NCBI RefSeq assembly: GCF_014489515.1 | Contig: NZ_CP060782.1 | Span: forward strand, 1,364,001 to 1,428,000 | DNA from: Sphingomonas sediminicola | GTDB taxonomy: Bacteria; Pseudomonadota; Alphaproteobacteria; Sphingomonadales; Sphingomonadaceae | Direction of reading: 5' to 3' | Length of the DNA stretch: 64,000 bases | Shown here: piece after piece, positions 49,833-59,862 of the stretch | Layout of the letters: the number at the start of each line of letters is the position of its first letter | Numbering within the stretch: position 1 is the stretch's first letter | Made by a program: the position numbers and the translations under genes | The notes under the pieces: model-generated | Database searches by the model: none | Seen by the model: the letters and a program-made list of their open reading frames with translations, nothing else | What the model was told of the DNA's origin: nothing

Positions 49833-51360
49833 CAACAACCGTCACCCACCTGTGGCGTCTGTTGAAGTGGGGCCGGACGCTGGCTCGCCACGGCGCTTTG
49901 CGCGGGATCGAAAGCGACCCGCTCACGCCGCCGCAGGTGAGAAGATTGGCGAAGATCGCTCGCTTTGGAGCGCGGATCCCGCCGACGCCGGATTACGCGG
50001 CAGCGCTTCAGGAGATCGGACCGGCAGCGATCAAGCTGGGACAGGCCTTGTCGACCCGTCCCGACCTGGTGGGTGCCAAGGCGGCCGAGAACCTTTCGCG
50101 GCTCCAGGATAACCTGCCCCCTGCCCCCTTCGACGCAATCCGCAGGGTCGTCGAGGCATCGTTCGGAGCGAAGCTCGAAGAGCTCTACGAGAGTTTCGAC
50201 CCGGAACCGATCGGCGCCGCTTCCATCGCGCAGGTCCACAAGGCCGTGACCAGCGAAGGCCGCGTCGTCGCGGTCAAGGTCCTCCGCCCCGGCATCGAGG
50301 AAGAGATCGCAAGAGCAATCGAGACCTATGAATGGGCGGCGGTGCACGTCGAAGCGATAGGCGGTGAACCGGCTCGCCTGAGACCTCGGCAAGTCGTTGC
50401 TCAATTCAAGCAATGGACCGCGCGCGAGCTGGACCTGCAGCGCGAGGCGGCATCCGCGTCCGAGCTTCGCGAGAACATGGTCGCCGAGCCGGGTTACTAT
50501 GTCCCTGAAATCGACTGGCGGCGCACTGCGCGGCGCGTGCTCACGCTCGAATGGCTTGATGGGATCAAGCTCAACGACCGCGACGCGCTGATCGCCGCTG
50601 GCCAGGATTGCAACGCGCTCGCTTCGACACTGGTCCGGGCATTCCTTCGGCAGGCCGTGGTCGACGGCTTCTTCCACGCCGACCTGCACCACGGGAACCT
50701 GTTCGCGCTGAAAGACGGGCGGATCGCAGCAATCGACTTCGGCATCATGGGCCGCATCGACCGCCGCGCCCGCATGTGGCTGGCCGAGATCCTCTATGGT
50801 CTTATTACCGGCGACTATCGCCGCGTGGCCGAGATCCACTTCGAGGCGCAGTACGTCCCTCCACACCACAGCGTCGAGGAGTTCGCGACTGCGCTCCGCG
50901 CGGCAGGTGAACCGATCCGCGGCCTGCCGGTGAAGGAAATTTCCGTCGGCCGAATGCTCGAGAGCCTGTTCTCCATCACTCGGGACTTCGACATGCCGAC
51001 GCAGCCGCACCTCCTGCTTCTTCAGAAGTCGATGGTGATGAACGAGGGCGTCGCAACCGCGCTCGATCCCGACATCAATATGTGGGAAACCGCCGAGCCC
51101 TTCCTCCGCGACTGGCTGCGCGCCGAGCTCGGCCCCGAGGCCTATTACGCCGATCGCATCATCGAGCTGGTCCGCGCGGCCAAGCTCGTTCCCGAACTCA
51201 TCAAGCGGATCGACCAATATTATCCGCCGTTCGGTGCTGCTCCTCCGCCGCCCCGCTGCCGGAGATCGCGGTGATCGAGCACCGTCACTGGCTGGGCTAC
51301 GGTGTGATTGCAGCGCTGGCTGCAGCGGCCGGCGCGGCCGCCGTTCTGCTGATCGGCTAA
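49820..51360 (+). CDS. ubiB: Ubiquinone biosynthesis kinase-like protein UbiB (frameshift near 3' end)
   Basis: Atypical protein-kinase-like ATPase (UbiB/ADCK family). Motifs are AIKLGQALSTRPDLVG (the KxGQ inhibitory motif), GAASIAQVHKA (Ala-rich loop replacing the Gly-rich loop), AVKVLRPG, HADLHHGN and AIDFGIMGR. A base missing in cccc 51251-51254 truncates the frame at 51274. Repaired, it continues LPEIAVIEHRHWLGYG to a C-terminal membrane helix ending VLLIG at 51360, 513 residues. It starts at GTG 49820 or TTG 49829. Confidence 0.92.
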
Positions 51361-51456
51361 CCGGTCCTTTTCCACGTCGAATCAGGCGCTTCGTGAGAAT
51401 TCTCCTCGCCATGCGCTAGTCGGATGCGGCGGCACGCCAAGCGACATGCCCGGACC

Positions 51457-51481
51457 GGAACGGCCATGATTCCCGCCCGTT
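51457..51481 (+). promoter_or_regulatory. EcfG-type general stress promoter (GGAAC-N16-CGTT)
   Basis: GGAAC at 51457-51461 and CGTT at 51478-51481 with 16 bases between, an exact match to the alphaproteobacterial sigma-EcfG consensus. It lies 50 bases before the ATG of the SWFGD protein. The remainder of 51361-51530 shows nothing else. Confidence 0.7.
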
Positions 51482-51530
51482 GGATCGCCGTGGCCCAATG
51501 CCCCGATTCCCACGGAAAAGGAGGCCTGTA

Positions 51531-52484
51531 ATGGCGAGAGGATATAGCGAACCCGTCGGCAACGAATATGGCGCTGACGACAACAACCGCGATCGATGGC
51601 TCGACAGTGACCGCGAACGGTCCAACTGGCGTGACCGTGACGACAGCCGCGGATTTTTCGAGAAAGCCGGCGACGAGGTCCGGTCCTGGTTCAGCGACGA
51701 TGATAATCGTGACCGTAATCTGAGAGGCTCCAGTTCGAGCTGGGATCGCGATCGCGAGTTCAGCCGAAGCGGCGCGCCGCGCAGCCCGTCCTGGGACCGG
51801 AACATGGACCGCAGCTCGTTCCCGGAACCGGGCAGGAGCCGGAACTTCGGACGCGAGGATCTCAGCAGCTTCGGCGGAATGGCGCAAAGCGGCTACAGCG
51901 GCCCGAGCGGCAGCTTCAGCCGCGAACGCGACCGGTTCGGGTCGTCGGAAAGGGGCTCCGGTGGCTTCCGCGACGAAAGAAACTTCCGCAGCCAACAGCG
52001 CAGCCACCCCCAAAGCTGGGGCGAAGCCAACCGTGGCCAGAGCAACTGGGATCGCGATCGTGAGCGCAACCTCGGTGACTCGCATCTAGGTTACGGCGAT
52101 TTCAGCGGAACACTCGGAGGCTTCGGCAATCAGACCTTCGGATCCAGCGAGCACGACCACTATCGGAACTGGCGAGATCGCGAGATGGCGAAGCTGGACA
52201 GGGATTATGACGACTACTGCCGCGAGCGCGAGCAGCAGTTCAACCAGGACTTCGACAGCTGGCGCCGCAATCGCTCGAGCCAGAGCCAATCGAATGCCGA
52301 TCTCGGCACAAGCTCGAACGCAGGCGTCGGGACCACGACCGCATCGATGACCGGGACCGCCGGAAGCGGCTCCGCGATCGGAAGCGCGACTGGCACGGGC
52401 GGGTCGATCCAGTCCGATACGACCGGCTCGACCGAAACCGCGGACGCCGGGACTGGCCGCTCGAGCTCACGTTCGCGCAGCTAG
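51531..52484 (+). CDS. SWFGD-type disordered stress protein
   Basis: 317 residues, start MARGYSEPVGNEYGADDNNR with an AGGAGG site. Nearly all Asp, Arg, Ser, Gly, Glu and Asn, so probably disordered. Two ordered patches: GFFEKAGDEVRSWFSDDDNR, which matches the SWFGD motif with Ser for Gly, and DHYRNWRDREMAKLDRDYDD, the helical motif seen in such proteins. The C terminus is a Gly/Thr/Ser repeat-like tail. No signal peptide. The EcfG-like promoter fits a stress role. Function unknown. Confidence 0.78.
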   Translation: MARGYSEPVGNEYGADDNNRDRWLDSDRERSNWRDRDDSRGFFEKAGDEVRSWFSDDDNRDRNLRGSSSSWDRDREFSRSGAPRSPSWDRNMDRSSFPEPGRSRNFGREDLSSFGGMAQSGYSGPSGSFSRERDRFGSSERGSGGFRDERNFRSQQRSHPQSWGEANRGQSNWDRDRERNLGDSHLGYGDFSGTLGGFGNQTFGSSEHDHYRNWRDREMAKLDRDYDDYCREREQQFNQDFDSWRRNRSSQSQSNADLGTSSNAGVGTTTASMTGTAGSGSAIGSATGTGGSIQSDTTGSTETADAGTGRSSSRSRS

Positions 52485-52507
52485 GCGAACAATTCATCAC
52501 GCGAGGA

Positions 52508-52536
52508 GGCGGGGTCCGCAAGGGCCCCGCCTTTTC
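52508..52536 (+). terminator. Rho-independent terminator of the SWFGD gene
   Basis: GGCGGGG (52508-52514) and CCCCGCC (52525-52531) followed by TTTTCT, 24 bases after the stop. Confidence 0.88.
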
Positions 52537-52601
52537 TGTGTCGGCTTGCGCGACGCACGCGGAGCTATAACCTCCGGCGCCAAACATTGGGGGACCGGTC
52601 G

Positions 52602-54269
52602 ATGCTTCGATTTGCCTTGGCGCTTGCCATCTCGGCCATTGCCGCGCTGCCCGCTTCGCCCACGAAGGCGGCAGATGCGCCCGCCTCAACCCATCAGAAA
52701 CTGGTGAGCCTGTTCGCCGATTGGCGGACACTCAACCGGGCCGAGCTGGTGAATGGGCGCCCCGACTACGGGCCGGCTGCCATGAACCGGAAGGCCCGGA
52801 ACCTCGCCGACCTTATGCTGCAGATGTCGGGCATCGGGACCGAGGGTTGGACTGGCTCCCAAAAAGGCGACTACCGGCTCCTCCAGGCCGAGATGAACGG
52901 TCTCGATTTCTACTTCCGGGTGCTCAAGCCCTGGGCTCGCGATCCCGGCTTTTACCAGACCGTCTTTCCCGAGATGAGCGACGTGCCGGCGCATGAAGGC
53001 ACCTATGCCGAGCCGGTCATCGACCTGTTCGTATATCGCTGGCCATTGAATGCCGCTGACCAGAAGAGCCTTGCGAAGCAGCTGGCGACCATCCCGCCGC
53101 TCCTGACCGATGCGCGCGCCAATCTTGCCGGAAGCAATGCGCACGATTTGTGGGCCTATGGCGACCGCGCCTTTCGCGAGCAGGCCGAGGCCCTCGCCGC
53201 GCTCGAAGCGGGGACACTCAGCCTCAATGATCTCGACGGCCGCCGAACCGCTTCTCTCAAGGGAGCCTCGCCGGAACTTAAATCGGCAGTAGCGCGGGCG
53301 CGCGAGGCAACCCTCTCCTTCGCCGACTGGATCAAGTCCGAGACGCCGAAGCGCAACGGGCCGTCCGGCGTCGGCAAGGACAATTACAATTGGTACCTGA
53401 AGAACGTACTGCTCAGCCCCTACGACTTCGACCAGCAGGTCACGTTGCTCCGGCGCGAGCTAGACCGTTCGCTTGCGTCGCTCAGGCTCGAGGAGGTGCG
53501 CAACCGCGAGGCGCCCCCGATTGCCGAGATCAAGGACCCGGCCGCCTACAAGAAGATGGCGCTGGCGCGGGAGGAGCGCCTCTACCGGCTGCTCGTCGAC
53601 GGCGGGTTCATCACTGACAAGCCTTATTATCGCTCGGCACTGTTCGGACAGCTGGGCGACTACACACCACCCGACCAGCGCAACTTCTTCACCCATGTCA
53701 CGGCGCTCGACCCGCTGCCTTTGTCCAGCCACCAATTCCACTGGATCGAGCTTGCACGTCTTCGGCACGAGCCGCACCCGAGCCCGATCCGCCAAGTCCC
53801 GCCCTTGTTCAACATCTACGCGGATCGCTCGGAAGGTTTAGCGACGGCGATGGAAGAGGTGCTGATGCAGGCCGGGCTCTACGATGACGAGCCGCATGGC
53901 CGCGAGCTGGTCTGGATCATGCTCGCCAATCGCGCCGCACGCGGTCTGGCGTCGCTGCGGGTCCAGGCGAATGAGATCGGGCTCGACGAGGCCGGGAAAT
54001 ATCACGCGAGCTGGACTCCGCGCGGCTGGTCCGACGCCAACAGCCGGCTGGTCGGTTTCGAGCAGCTGCTGTACCTCCGCCAACCCGGCTACGGGCCCAG
54101 CTACATCATCGGCAAGACCCAGTTCGACCGCCTGCTGGCGAAGGCATCGCATCAGGCAGAGCTCGACGGCAAGCCCTTCTCCGCCGGCGATACATTCGCG
54201 GCCATCTGGGCGTCGGGGATCGTTCCGCCATCGATCATCGAGGACGAGTTCCTTCAGCCGGCAAAGTAG
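52602..54269 (+). CDS. DUF885 family exported protein
   Basis: About 555 residues. The signal peptide MLRFALALAISAIAALPASP is followed by a long helical DUF885-type domain. The family's typical zinc-like HExxH-type region is not obvious: the expected position reads QAGLYDDEPHGRELVWIMLA. The end of the domain, GYGPSYIIGKTQFDRLLAKA, is characteristic. DUF885 proteins are thought to be distant metallopeptidase relatives; activity here is uncertain because of the missing motif. Confidence 0.75.
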   Translation: MLRFALALAISAIAALPASPTKAADAPASTHQKLVSLFADWRTLNRAELVNGRPDYGPAAMNRKARNLADLMLQMSGIGTEGWTGSQKGDYRLLQAEMNGLDFYFRVLKPWARDPGFYQTVFPEMSDVPAHEGTYAEPVIDLFVYRWPLNAADQKSLAKQLATIPPLLTDARANLAGSNAHDLWAYGDRAFREQAEALAALEAGTLSLNDLDGRRTASLKGASPELKSAVARAREATLSFADWIKSETPKRNGPSGVGKDNYNWYLKNVLLSPYDFDQQVTLLRRELDRSLASLRLEEVRNREAPPIAEIKDPAAYKKMALAREERLYRLLVDGGFITDKPYYRSALFGQLGDYTPPDQRNFFTHVTALDPLPLSSHQFHWIELARLRHEPHPSPIRQVPPLFNIYADRSEGLATAMEEVLMQAGLYDDEPHGRELVWIMLANRAARGLASLRVQANEIGLDEAGKYHASWTPRGWSDANSRLVGFEQLLYLRQPGYGPSYIIGKTQFDRLLAKASHQAELDGKPFSAGDTFAAIWASGIVPPSIIEDEFLQPAK

Positions 54270-54313
54270 GCGGAACTCGACTCTCCACCGCACACAGGGC
54301 TAAGCCGCGCGCA

Positions 54314-54859
54314 ATGGCCAAGGTGCTGCTGATCGTTGGCGGGGGAATCGCCGCCTACAAGTCGCTCGAGCTTGTTCGGCTCTTCAAGAAGGCGGGTCAC
54401 GAGGTCACGCCCGTGCTGACCCGAGGCGGCGAGCATTTCGTCACGCCGATGGCGCTCGGCGCCCTTGCGCAGAGCGAAGTCCACACGTCGCTCTGGGAGC
54501 TCAAGGACGAAGTGGAGATGGGCCATATCCAGCTTAGCCGTTCGGCCGATTTCATCCTCGTCTGCCCGGCGACCGCGGACCTTCTCGCGAAGATGGCGGC
54601 GGGCATCGCCGACGATCTCGCAACGACCCTGCTCCTTGCGACCGACAAGAAGGTCGTCGTCGCCCCGGCCATGAACGTCCGCATGTGGCAGCATCCGGCG
54701 ACAGAGCGGAGTGTCGCCCAACTGAAGATCGACGGCGTGACCGTCATCGATCCGGACGAGGGCGAGATGGCTTGCGGCGAGTTCGGCCCCGGCCGCCTGC
54801 CCCAGCCTGACGCGATCGTCGATTTCCTTACCAAGAACGGGTTCCTCGGCACCAAGTGA
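54314..54859 (+). CDS. coaC: Phosphopantothenoylcysteine decarboxylase domain (CoaC)
   Basis: FMN-dependent decarboxylase step of coenzyme A synthesis, 181 residues. It begins [20 protein letters not shown]. It carries [16 protein letters not shown] (the PAMN motif) and [13 protein letters not shown] (active-site Cys). The gene ends in TGA overlapping the coaB GTG as GTGA, so here CoaC and CoaB are separate, whereas most bacteria encode one CoaBC chain. One missing base at the junction (after GTK) would fuse them, so the split may be an artefact. Confidence 0.88.
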   Translation: MAKVLLIVGGGIAAYKSLELVRLFKKAGHEVTPVLTRGGEHFVTPMALGALAQSEVHTSLWELKDEVEMGHIQLSRSADFILVCPATADLLAKMAAGIADDLATTLLLATDKKVVVAPAMNVRMWQHPATERSVAQLKIDGVTVIDPDEGEMACGEFGPGRLPQPDAIVDFLTKNGFLGTK

Positions 54860-55490
54860 GTCTCATCGGCAAGCATGTTCTGGTCACTGCCGGGCCGACG
54901 CACGAGCCGATCGATCCCGTGCGGGTGATCGCCAATCGTTCCTCAGGGCGACAGGGCTTCGCAATCGCCGCGGCGGCCGAGGAGCTTGGAGCGCACGTGA
55001 CCCTGATCGCAGGTCCCGTTTGCCTCGAGACGCCACGGGACGTGAAGCGCGTGAACGTGGAGACCGCAGAGCAAATGGCCGATGCGGTCATGGCCGCTCT
55101 TCCCGCAGACGTTGCCATCTTCGTTGCTGCAGTGGCGGACTGGCGGGTCGAACCCTCGGCGACAAAGCTGAAGAAGGGCGAAGGGCCGCCGAAACTCCAG
55201 TTCATTCCGACCCGCGACATTCTCGCCGAGATCTCCAGTCACGAGCAGCGGCCTCACCTCGTTGTGGGCTTCGCTGCGGAGACGGACCGGGTCGTCGAGA
55301 ACGCAATCGCCAAGCAGGTTGGCAAGGGCGCCGACTGGATCGTCGCCAACGACGTGTCGGGCGATGTCATGGCGGACACAGGAACCGGGTGCACCTCGTC
55401 ACCGGCGATTCGGTCGAGGACTGGCCCGAGGATTCCAAAGAAGAAGTCGCGCGGCACCTGATCCGCCGCGTCGCACAGGAGTTTGCATGA
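54856..55490 (+). CDS. coaB: Phosphopantothenate-cysteine ligase domain (CoaB), frameshift near 3' end
   Basis: Forms phosphopantothenoylcysteine for CoA synthesis. It starts [20 protein letters not shown] and [12 protein letters not shown], both CoaB signatures, and the lysine loop follows ([14 protein letters not shown]). One base missing in the gg at 55371-55372 shifts the end. Repaired, it reads [20 protein letters not shown] and ends [13 protein letters not shown] at the TGA overlapping dut, 211 residues. Confidence 0.9.
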
Positions 55491-55923
55491 TTGAAATCAA
55501 GCTTACCCGGTTGTCGCACGGCGCCGGGCTGCCCTTGCCGAAATACGCAACCGAACATGCCGCTGGCCTGGACGTGGTCGCTGCCGAGGACCTGACCTTG
55601 CAGCCGGGCAAGCGCCACGCCGTTGCAACCGGCTTCGCGATCGAGATTCCGCACGGCCATGAGGTGCAGGTACGCCCACGCTCGGGCCTCGCACTCAAGA
55701 ACGGCATCACCTGCCTCAACACGCCCGGCACGATCGACAGCGACTATCGCGGCGAAGTGAAGGTCATCCTCGCGAATCTCGGCGATGAGCCTTTCGAAGT
55801 CCGCCGCGGCGAGCGCATCGCCCAGCTTGTGCCGGCGCCCGTCCTGCGCGCCCATTTCACCGAGGTGCACGAGCTTGAGGAGACGGCGCGCGGCAGCGGG
55901 GGTTCGGAAGCACCGGGCGGTGA
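55487..55923 (+). CDS. dut: dUTP diphosphatase (frameshift near 3' end)
   Basis: Trimeric dUTPase, removes dUTP and supplies dUMP. Motifs: 1 [15 protein letters not shown], 2 [15 protein letters not shown], 3 [17 protein letters not shown], 4 [14 protein letters not shown]. Motif 5 needs one more base in ggggg 55898-55902, after which it reads ARGSGGFGSTGR and stops at 55921. The ATG at 55487 overlaps the coaB stop, and the stop overlaps moeB (GTGA). 145 residues. Confidence 0.92.
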
Positions 55924-56677
55924 CCGACCTCAGCGAGGACGAACTCGAACGCTACGCCAGGCACATCGTTCTTCCCCAGGTTGGCGGCGTCGGTCAGCGC
56001 AAGCTGAAGGCCGCGAGCATTGTGGTGGTCGGTGCCGGAGGCATCGGCAGCGCGGTGTTGCCGGCAATGGCCGGCGCTGGCGTGGGCCGGCTGACGATCA
56101 TCGACGATGATATTATCGATCGAACCAATTTGCAGCGACAGCCGATCTTCCGCGACGATCAGATCGGCCAACCGAAAGCCGTTCTGGCATCCGAGTTCGT
56201 CCGCAACCTGAACCCGTACGTGGAAGTCGAAGCAGTGCAGCAACGGCTGACGGCCGAAAATGCCGAGACACTCCTCAGCGGCTACGACCTCGTTCTCGAC
56301 GGCTGCGACAATTTTGCGACGCGGCTGGTCGTTGGTGACACGCTCACGCGCCTCCACATCCCGCTCGTTTCGGCGGCCGCGGTCCAGTTCCAGGGCCAGG
56401 TTGGGCTCTTCCGGGTTGGGAGGCCGACAGGCCCTGCTATCGCTGCTTCGTCGGGGACGCTTTCGACAGCAACGATTGCGACACCTGCGCCGAACAGGGC
56501 GTGCTCGGAGCGCTTACGGCGACCGTCGGCGGTTTCGCGGCGCTGATGGCGATCCGCGCGACGGTCGGCATCGGCGAGGACGTCGCCGGAAGCCTGTTCC
56601 TGTTCGACGGAGCCGCGCTCGACTGGCGGAAGATTTGCCTGCCGAAAGACCCGAATTGCCGGACCTGCTCGGCCTAG
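55920..56677 (+). CDS. moeB: HesA/MoeB/ThiF-family adenylyltransferase (frameshift)
   Basis: E1-like enzyme that adenylates the C terminus of a ubiquitin-like sulfur carrier such as MoaD or ThiS. The nucleotide site is [20 protein letters not shown] with [17 protein letters not shown] base missing in ggg 56413-56415 breaks [20 protein letters not shown]. Afterwards [20 protein letters not shown] and the last zinc pair NCRTC follow, so CYRC plus CRTC can bind zinc. 252 residues. Whether it serves molybdopterin or thiamine cannot be decided. Confidence 0.85.
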
Positions 56678-59148
56678 GCTTTTTTCTTCCGGGCCGGCTT
56701 CCTTTTGCCCTTCGCCGACGGCCCCTTCGCCGCCTTTGCATCGATCCATTCGAGCGCCTGCTCCAGCGTCACCGACTTCGGATCCGAGCTTTTCGGCAAG
56801 GTCGCATGGGTCGTGCCGTCGCTGACGTACGGACCGTAGCGGCCAGCCATCACCTTGATTTCCTTGCCGCTGCTAGGGTGCGCGCCGAGCACGGCAATGG
56901 GCTCACGCGATGCGCCTTCCCGGCGGCCAGCACCTGAAGCGGCGTCCGCGAGTTTCACGACAGCGGCGTTCATGCCGGTCTCGAAGACTTCGGCGGTCGA
57001 GGCCAGGCGCGCATATTTGCCGTCATGCTCGAGATACGGGCCGTAGCGCCCGATCGAGGCCTTGATCGTCTTGCCCGTCTCCGGATGCGGACCAATCTCG
57101 CGAGGCAAAGACAGCAGGCGCTCGGCCATTTCCGCATCGACGTCCGCAACCGGCACGTCCTTCGGGATCGATGCACGCTTGCCTTCGCGCTCCAGATACG
57201 GGCCGAAGCGGCCGGACTTGAGCTCAATGCCGTTGCCGAGGTCCTGCGGGCCTTCGCTCGCCTGGCCTTCCGCACCGCCCTGGCCGAACTTCTGCGTGTA
57301 GCGACACTCGGGATAGTTGGAGCAGGCGACGAAAGCACCGAACTTGCCGCCACGGAGCGACAGCCGTCCGTTGCCGCAAGCCGGGCAGACGCGCGGGTCC
57401 GAACCGTCCTCGCGCGGCGGATAAAGCCATGGTGCGAGGAACTCGTCGAGCGCCGCTGTGACCTCGGACGGCTTCTGCTCCATCACCTCGCCCGCCTTGG
57501 GCCTGAAATCATGCCAGAATTCTTCCAGCAATTTCTGCCAGTCGAGTCGGCCACCTGAGACGTCGTCGAGCTCTTCCTCAAGCTCGGCCGTGTAATCATA
57601 GCTGACATAGCGCTCGAAGAAGCGCTCGAGGAACGCGGTGACGAGCCGGCCGCTCTCTTCCGGGATGAAGCGCGCCTTGTCGACGCGCACATATTCGCGG
57701 TCCTTCAGCGTCTGGAGGATCGACGCGTATGTTGACGGCCGACCGATCCCCAGTTCCTCCAGGCGCTTTACAAGGCTCGCCTCGGAATAGCGCGGCGGCG
57801 GCTGGGTGAAATGCTGGGTCGCCTCGACGCCGGTCTTCGCTGGAGCATCGCCTTCGCGAAGCGCGGGCATACGGGCGCCCTCTTCGTCCTCCGCCTTCTC
57901 GTCGCGACCCTCTTCGTAGAGCGCGAGAAAGCCCGGGAAGAGGACGACCTGGCCGGTCGCGCGGAGGACTGCCCTGCCTGCTCCGTCGGTCAGCTCCACG
58001 GTGGTGCGTTCCAGGCGAGCAGACGCCATCTGGCTTGCGAGCGCGCGGTTGTAGACCAGCTCGTAGAGGCGCGCATGATCGCCGGATGCAGCGCGCGACT
58101 TGCTGAAGTCGGTCGGACGGACTGCCTCGTGGGCCTCCTGCGCGTTTTTCGCCTTGCTCGTGTAGCGGCGCGGCTTGTCGGGCACGTAGCCGCCGTCATA
58201 GCGGTTCGCGATCGCCTTGCGGGCGGCGCTGATCGCCTCCTCCGCCATGTCGACGCCGTCGGTCCTCATGTAGGTGATCAGCCCGTCCTCGTAGAGCGAC
58301 TGGGCGACCCGCATGGTGTGGCTGGCCGAGAAGCCGAGCTTGCGCGCGGCCTCCTGCTGCAGCGTCGAAGTGGTGAACGGCGGAGGTGGGTTCTTGGCGA
58401 AAGGTTTTGTCTCTACCGACGAGACGGTGAAGCGTCCGGCTTCGACCATCGCCTTGGCGGCGTCGGCCTCACCCTTGCTGCCGATCGACAGGCGGTCGAG
58501 CTTCTTGCCGTCGAGCTGAACGAGACGACCCGTGAACTGCTGGCCGTCCGCTTCGAACGTCGCGCTGACCAGCCAATATTCCTGGGTCTTGAAGACCTCT
58601 ATCTCGCGTTCTCGGTCGACGATGAGGCGTAGAGCAACGGACTGGACACGACCGGCCGATTTGGCACCGGGCAACTTGCGCCACAGGATCGGCGAAAGCG
58701 TGAAGCCGACGAGATAGTCGAGCGCCCGACGCGCCCTGTAGGCGTCGATCAGATCCTCATCGAGCTCCCGCGGATTGCGCATCGCCTCGGTGACTGCGGC
58801 ATTCGTGATCGCATTAAAGGTGACGCGCTGCACGCTCGCGGGAAGCGCCTTCTTCTGCCGAAGCACCTCCTGCACGTGCCAGCTGATCGCCTCGCCCTCA
58901 CGATCGGGGTCGGTGGCGAGGATCAAGGTATCGGCCTTCTTGGCCTCGTCAGTGATCAGCTTCAGCTGCTTCGACCGGTCCGGCGAGACCTGCCACTGCA
59001 TGTCGAAGTTTTGTTCGGGATCGACCGAGCCATCCTTCGGCGGAAGATCGCGCACGTGCCCGTAGCTGGCGAGCACTCGATGCCCTCCGCCCAGATACTT
59101 CTCGATGGTTTTCGCCTTCGCGGGCGATTCAACGACTACCAGCTTCAA
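56674..59148 (-). CDS. topA: DNA topoisomerase I
   Basis: Type IA topoisomerase, 824 residues. The Toprim domain is MKLVVVESPAKAKTIEKYLG with LATDPDREGEAISWH. The catalytic Tyr is in GLITYMRTDGVDM. One classical zinc finger follows (CPACGN...CSNYPEC) and then repeated C-terminal GPYLE-type modules (SGRFGPYLER, IGRYGPYLEH, MAGRYGPYVSD). A Lys-rich end. Its TAG overlaps the moeB stop, the two convergent stops sharing CCTAGG. Confidence 0.96.
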   Translation of the reverse strand: MKLVVVESPAKAKTIEKYLGGGHRVLASYGHVRDLPPKDGSVDPEQNFDMQWQVSPDRSKQLKLITDEAKKADTLILATDPDREGEAISWHVQEVLRQKKALPASVQRVTFNAITNAAVTEAMRNPRELDEDLIDAYRARRALDYLVGFTLSPILWRKLPGAKSAGRVQSVALRLIVDREREIEVFKTQEYWLVSATFEADGQQFTGRLVQLDGKKLDRLSIGSKGEADAAKAMVEAGRFTVSSVETKPFAKNPPPPFTTSTLQQEAARKLGFSASHTMRVAQSLYEDGLITYMRTDGVDMAEEAISAARKAIANRYDGGYVPDKPRRYTSKAKNAQEAHEAVRPTDFSKSRAASGDHARLYELVYNRALASQMASARLERTTVELTDGAGRAVLRATGQVVLFPGFLALYEEGRDEKAEDEEGARMPALREGDAPAKTGVEATQHFTQPPPRYSEASLVKRLEELGIGRPSTYASILQTLKDREYVRVDKARFIPEESGRLVTAFLERFFERYVSYDYTAELEEELDDVSGGRLDWQKLLEEFWHDFRPKAGEVMEQKPSEVTAALDEFLAPWLYPPREDGSDPRVCPACGNGRLSLRGGKFGAFVACSNYPECRYTQKFGQGGAEGQASEGPQDLGNGIELKSGRFGPYLEREGKRASIPKDVPVADVDAEMAERLLSLPREIGPHPETGKTIKASIGRYGPYLEHDGKYARLASTAEVFETGMNAAVVKLADAASGAGRREGASREPIAVLGAHPSSGKEIKVMAGRYGPYVSDGTTHATLPKSSDPKSVTLEQALEWIDAKAAKGPSAKGKRKPARKKKA

Positions 59149-59199
59149 AATTTGCCCTCACGCATACGCGTATAACGTGGGGTCGACGGATTCGGCTCG

Positions 59200-59862
59200 T
59201 CAAGCGGGTCGAAGACTGACCTTTCCACCCGCATGTCGGTCGAGGCACCCGGCGAGGTCCAGCTCACGGAGGGCCATCTGCACCGCGCCAGTCGGAGCAC
59301 GGACAGGCGGATGATCTCGTCGACCGGTACGGGCGCAGGGCCGAGCAGTTCCTCGACAAGCCCGAGCGCGCCGGCATCGCCGTCCATCCATCGCGGCTCA
59401 GCGGGCTCGTAGGTGGCGCGGGGCGATGCGAAGCCAGGCTGGATCGGCCGAACCGCCTCCAGCACGTCCGCCGCGTTCTGGACGAGAGTTGCGCCCTACC
59501 GGATCAGCTGGTTTCAGCTGGGCTCCCGGATCGAGGGGCGGTCCGGGGACGGCCATGACCTCCCTGCCCGCTTCCGCGGCAAGCCGCGCGGTGATCAATG
59601 AGCCAGACTTCGGAGCGGCTTCGACAACGACTGTGCCGAGGCTGAGGCCGGCGATGATCCGGTTGCGATAAGGGGAAGTGGCGTGCGCGCGGCTCTGTCC
59701 CCGGCAGCATCTCCGCGATCACCAACCCGCACTCGAACATCGCTTCCTGCCGCGTCTGATTTTCCGGCGGATAGAAGACGTCGATCCTCAGCTGGCGGTA
59801 GGTAACGGCCCGATGCCGGGCGAACGGACCAGCCGGAGCCGGTCGACCAAATCATTACTCAC
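59200..59862 (-). pseudogene. dprA: Degraded dprA/smf (DNA processing protein A)
   Basis: Starts normally with a GTG overlapping the plsY stop (VSNDLVDRLRLVRSPGIGP), then TYRQL is joined directly to IDVFYPPENQ. The intervening part, expected to hold the start of the Rossmann-like domain, is missing (about 130 residues by comparison with family length). Downstream pieces [40 protein letters not shown] and [19 protein letters not shown] are clear DprA. A TGA replaces the Cys of GCNQLIR, a TAG follows LIR, and at least three more indels occur before LDLAGCLDRHAGGKV. This gene is not functional. Confidence 0.85.

Noticed and set aside
49688-51412. 574-codon minus-strand frame opposite ubiB
   Set aside because: Arg/Asp-rich antisense product without family features; ubiB kinase motifs are on the plus strand.
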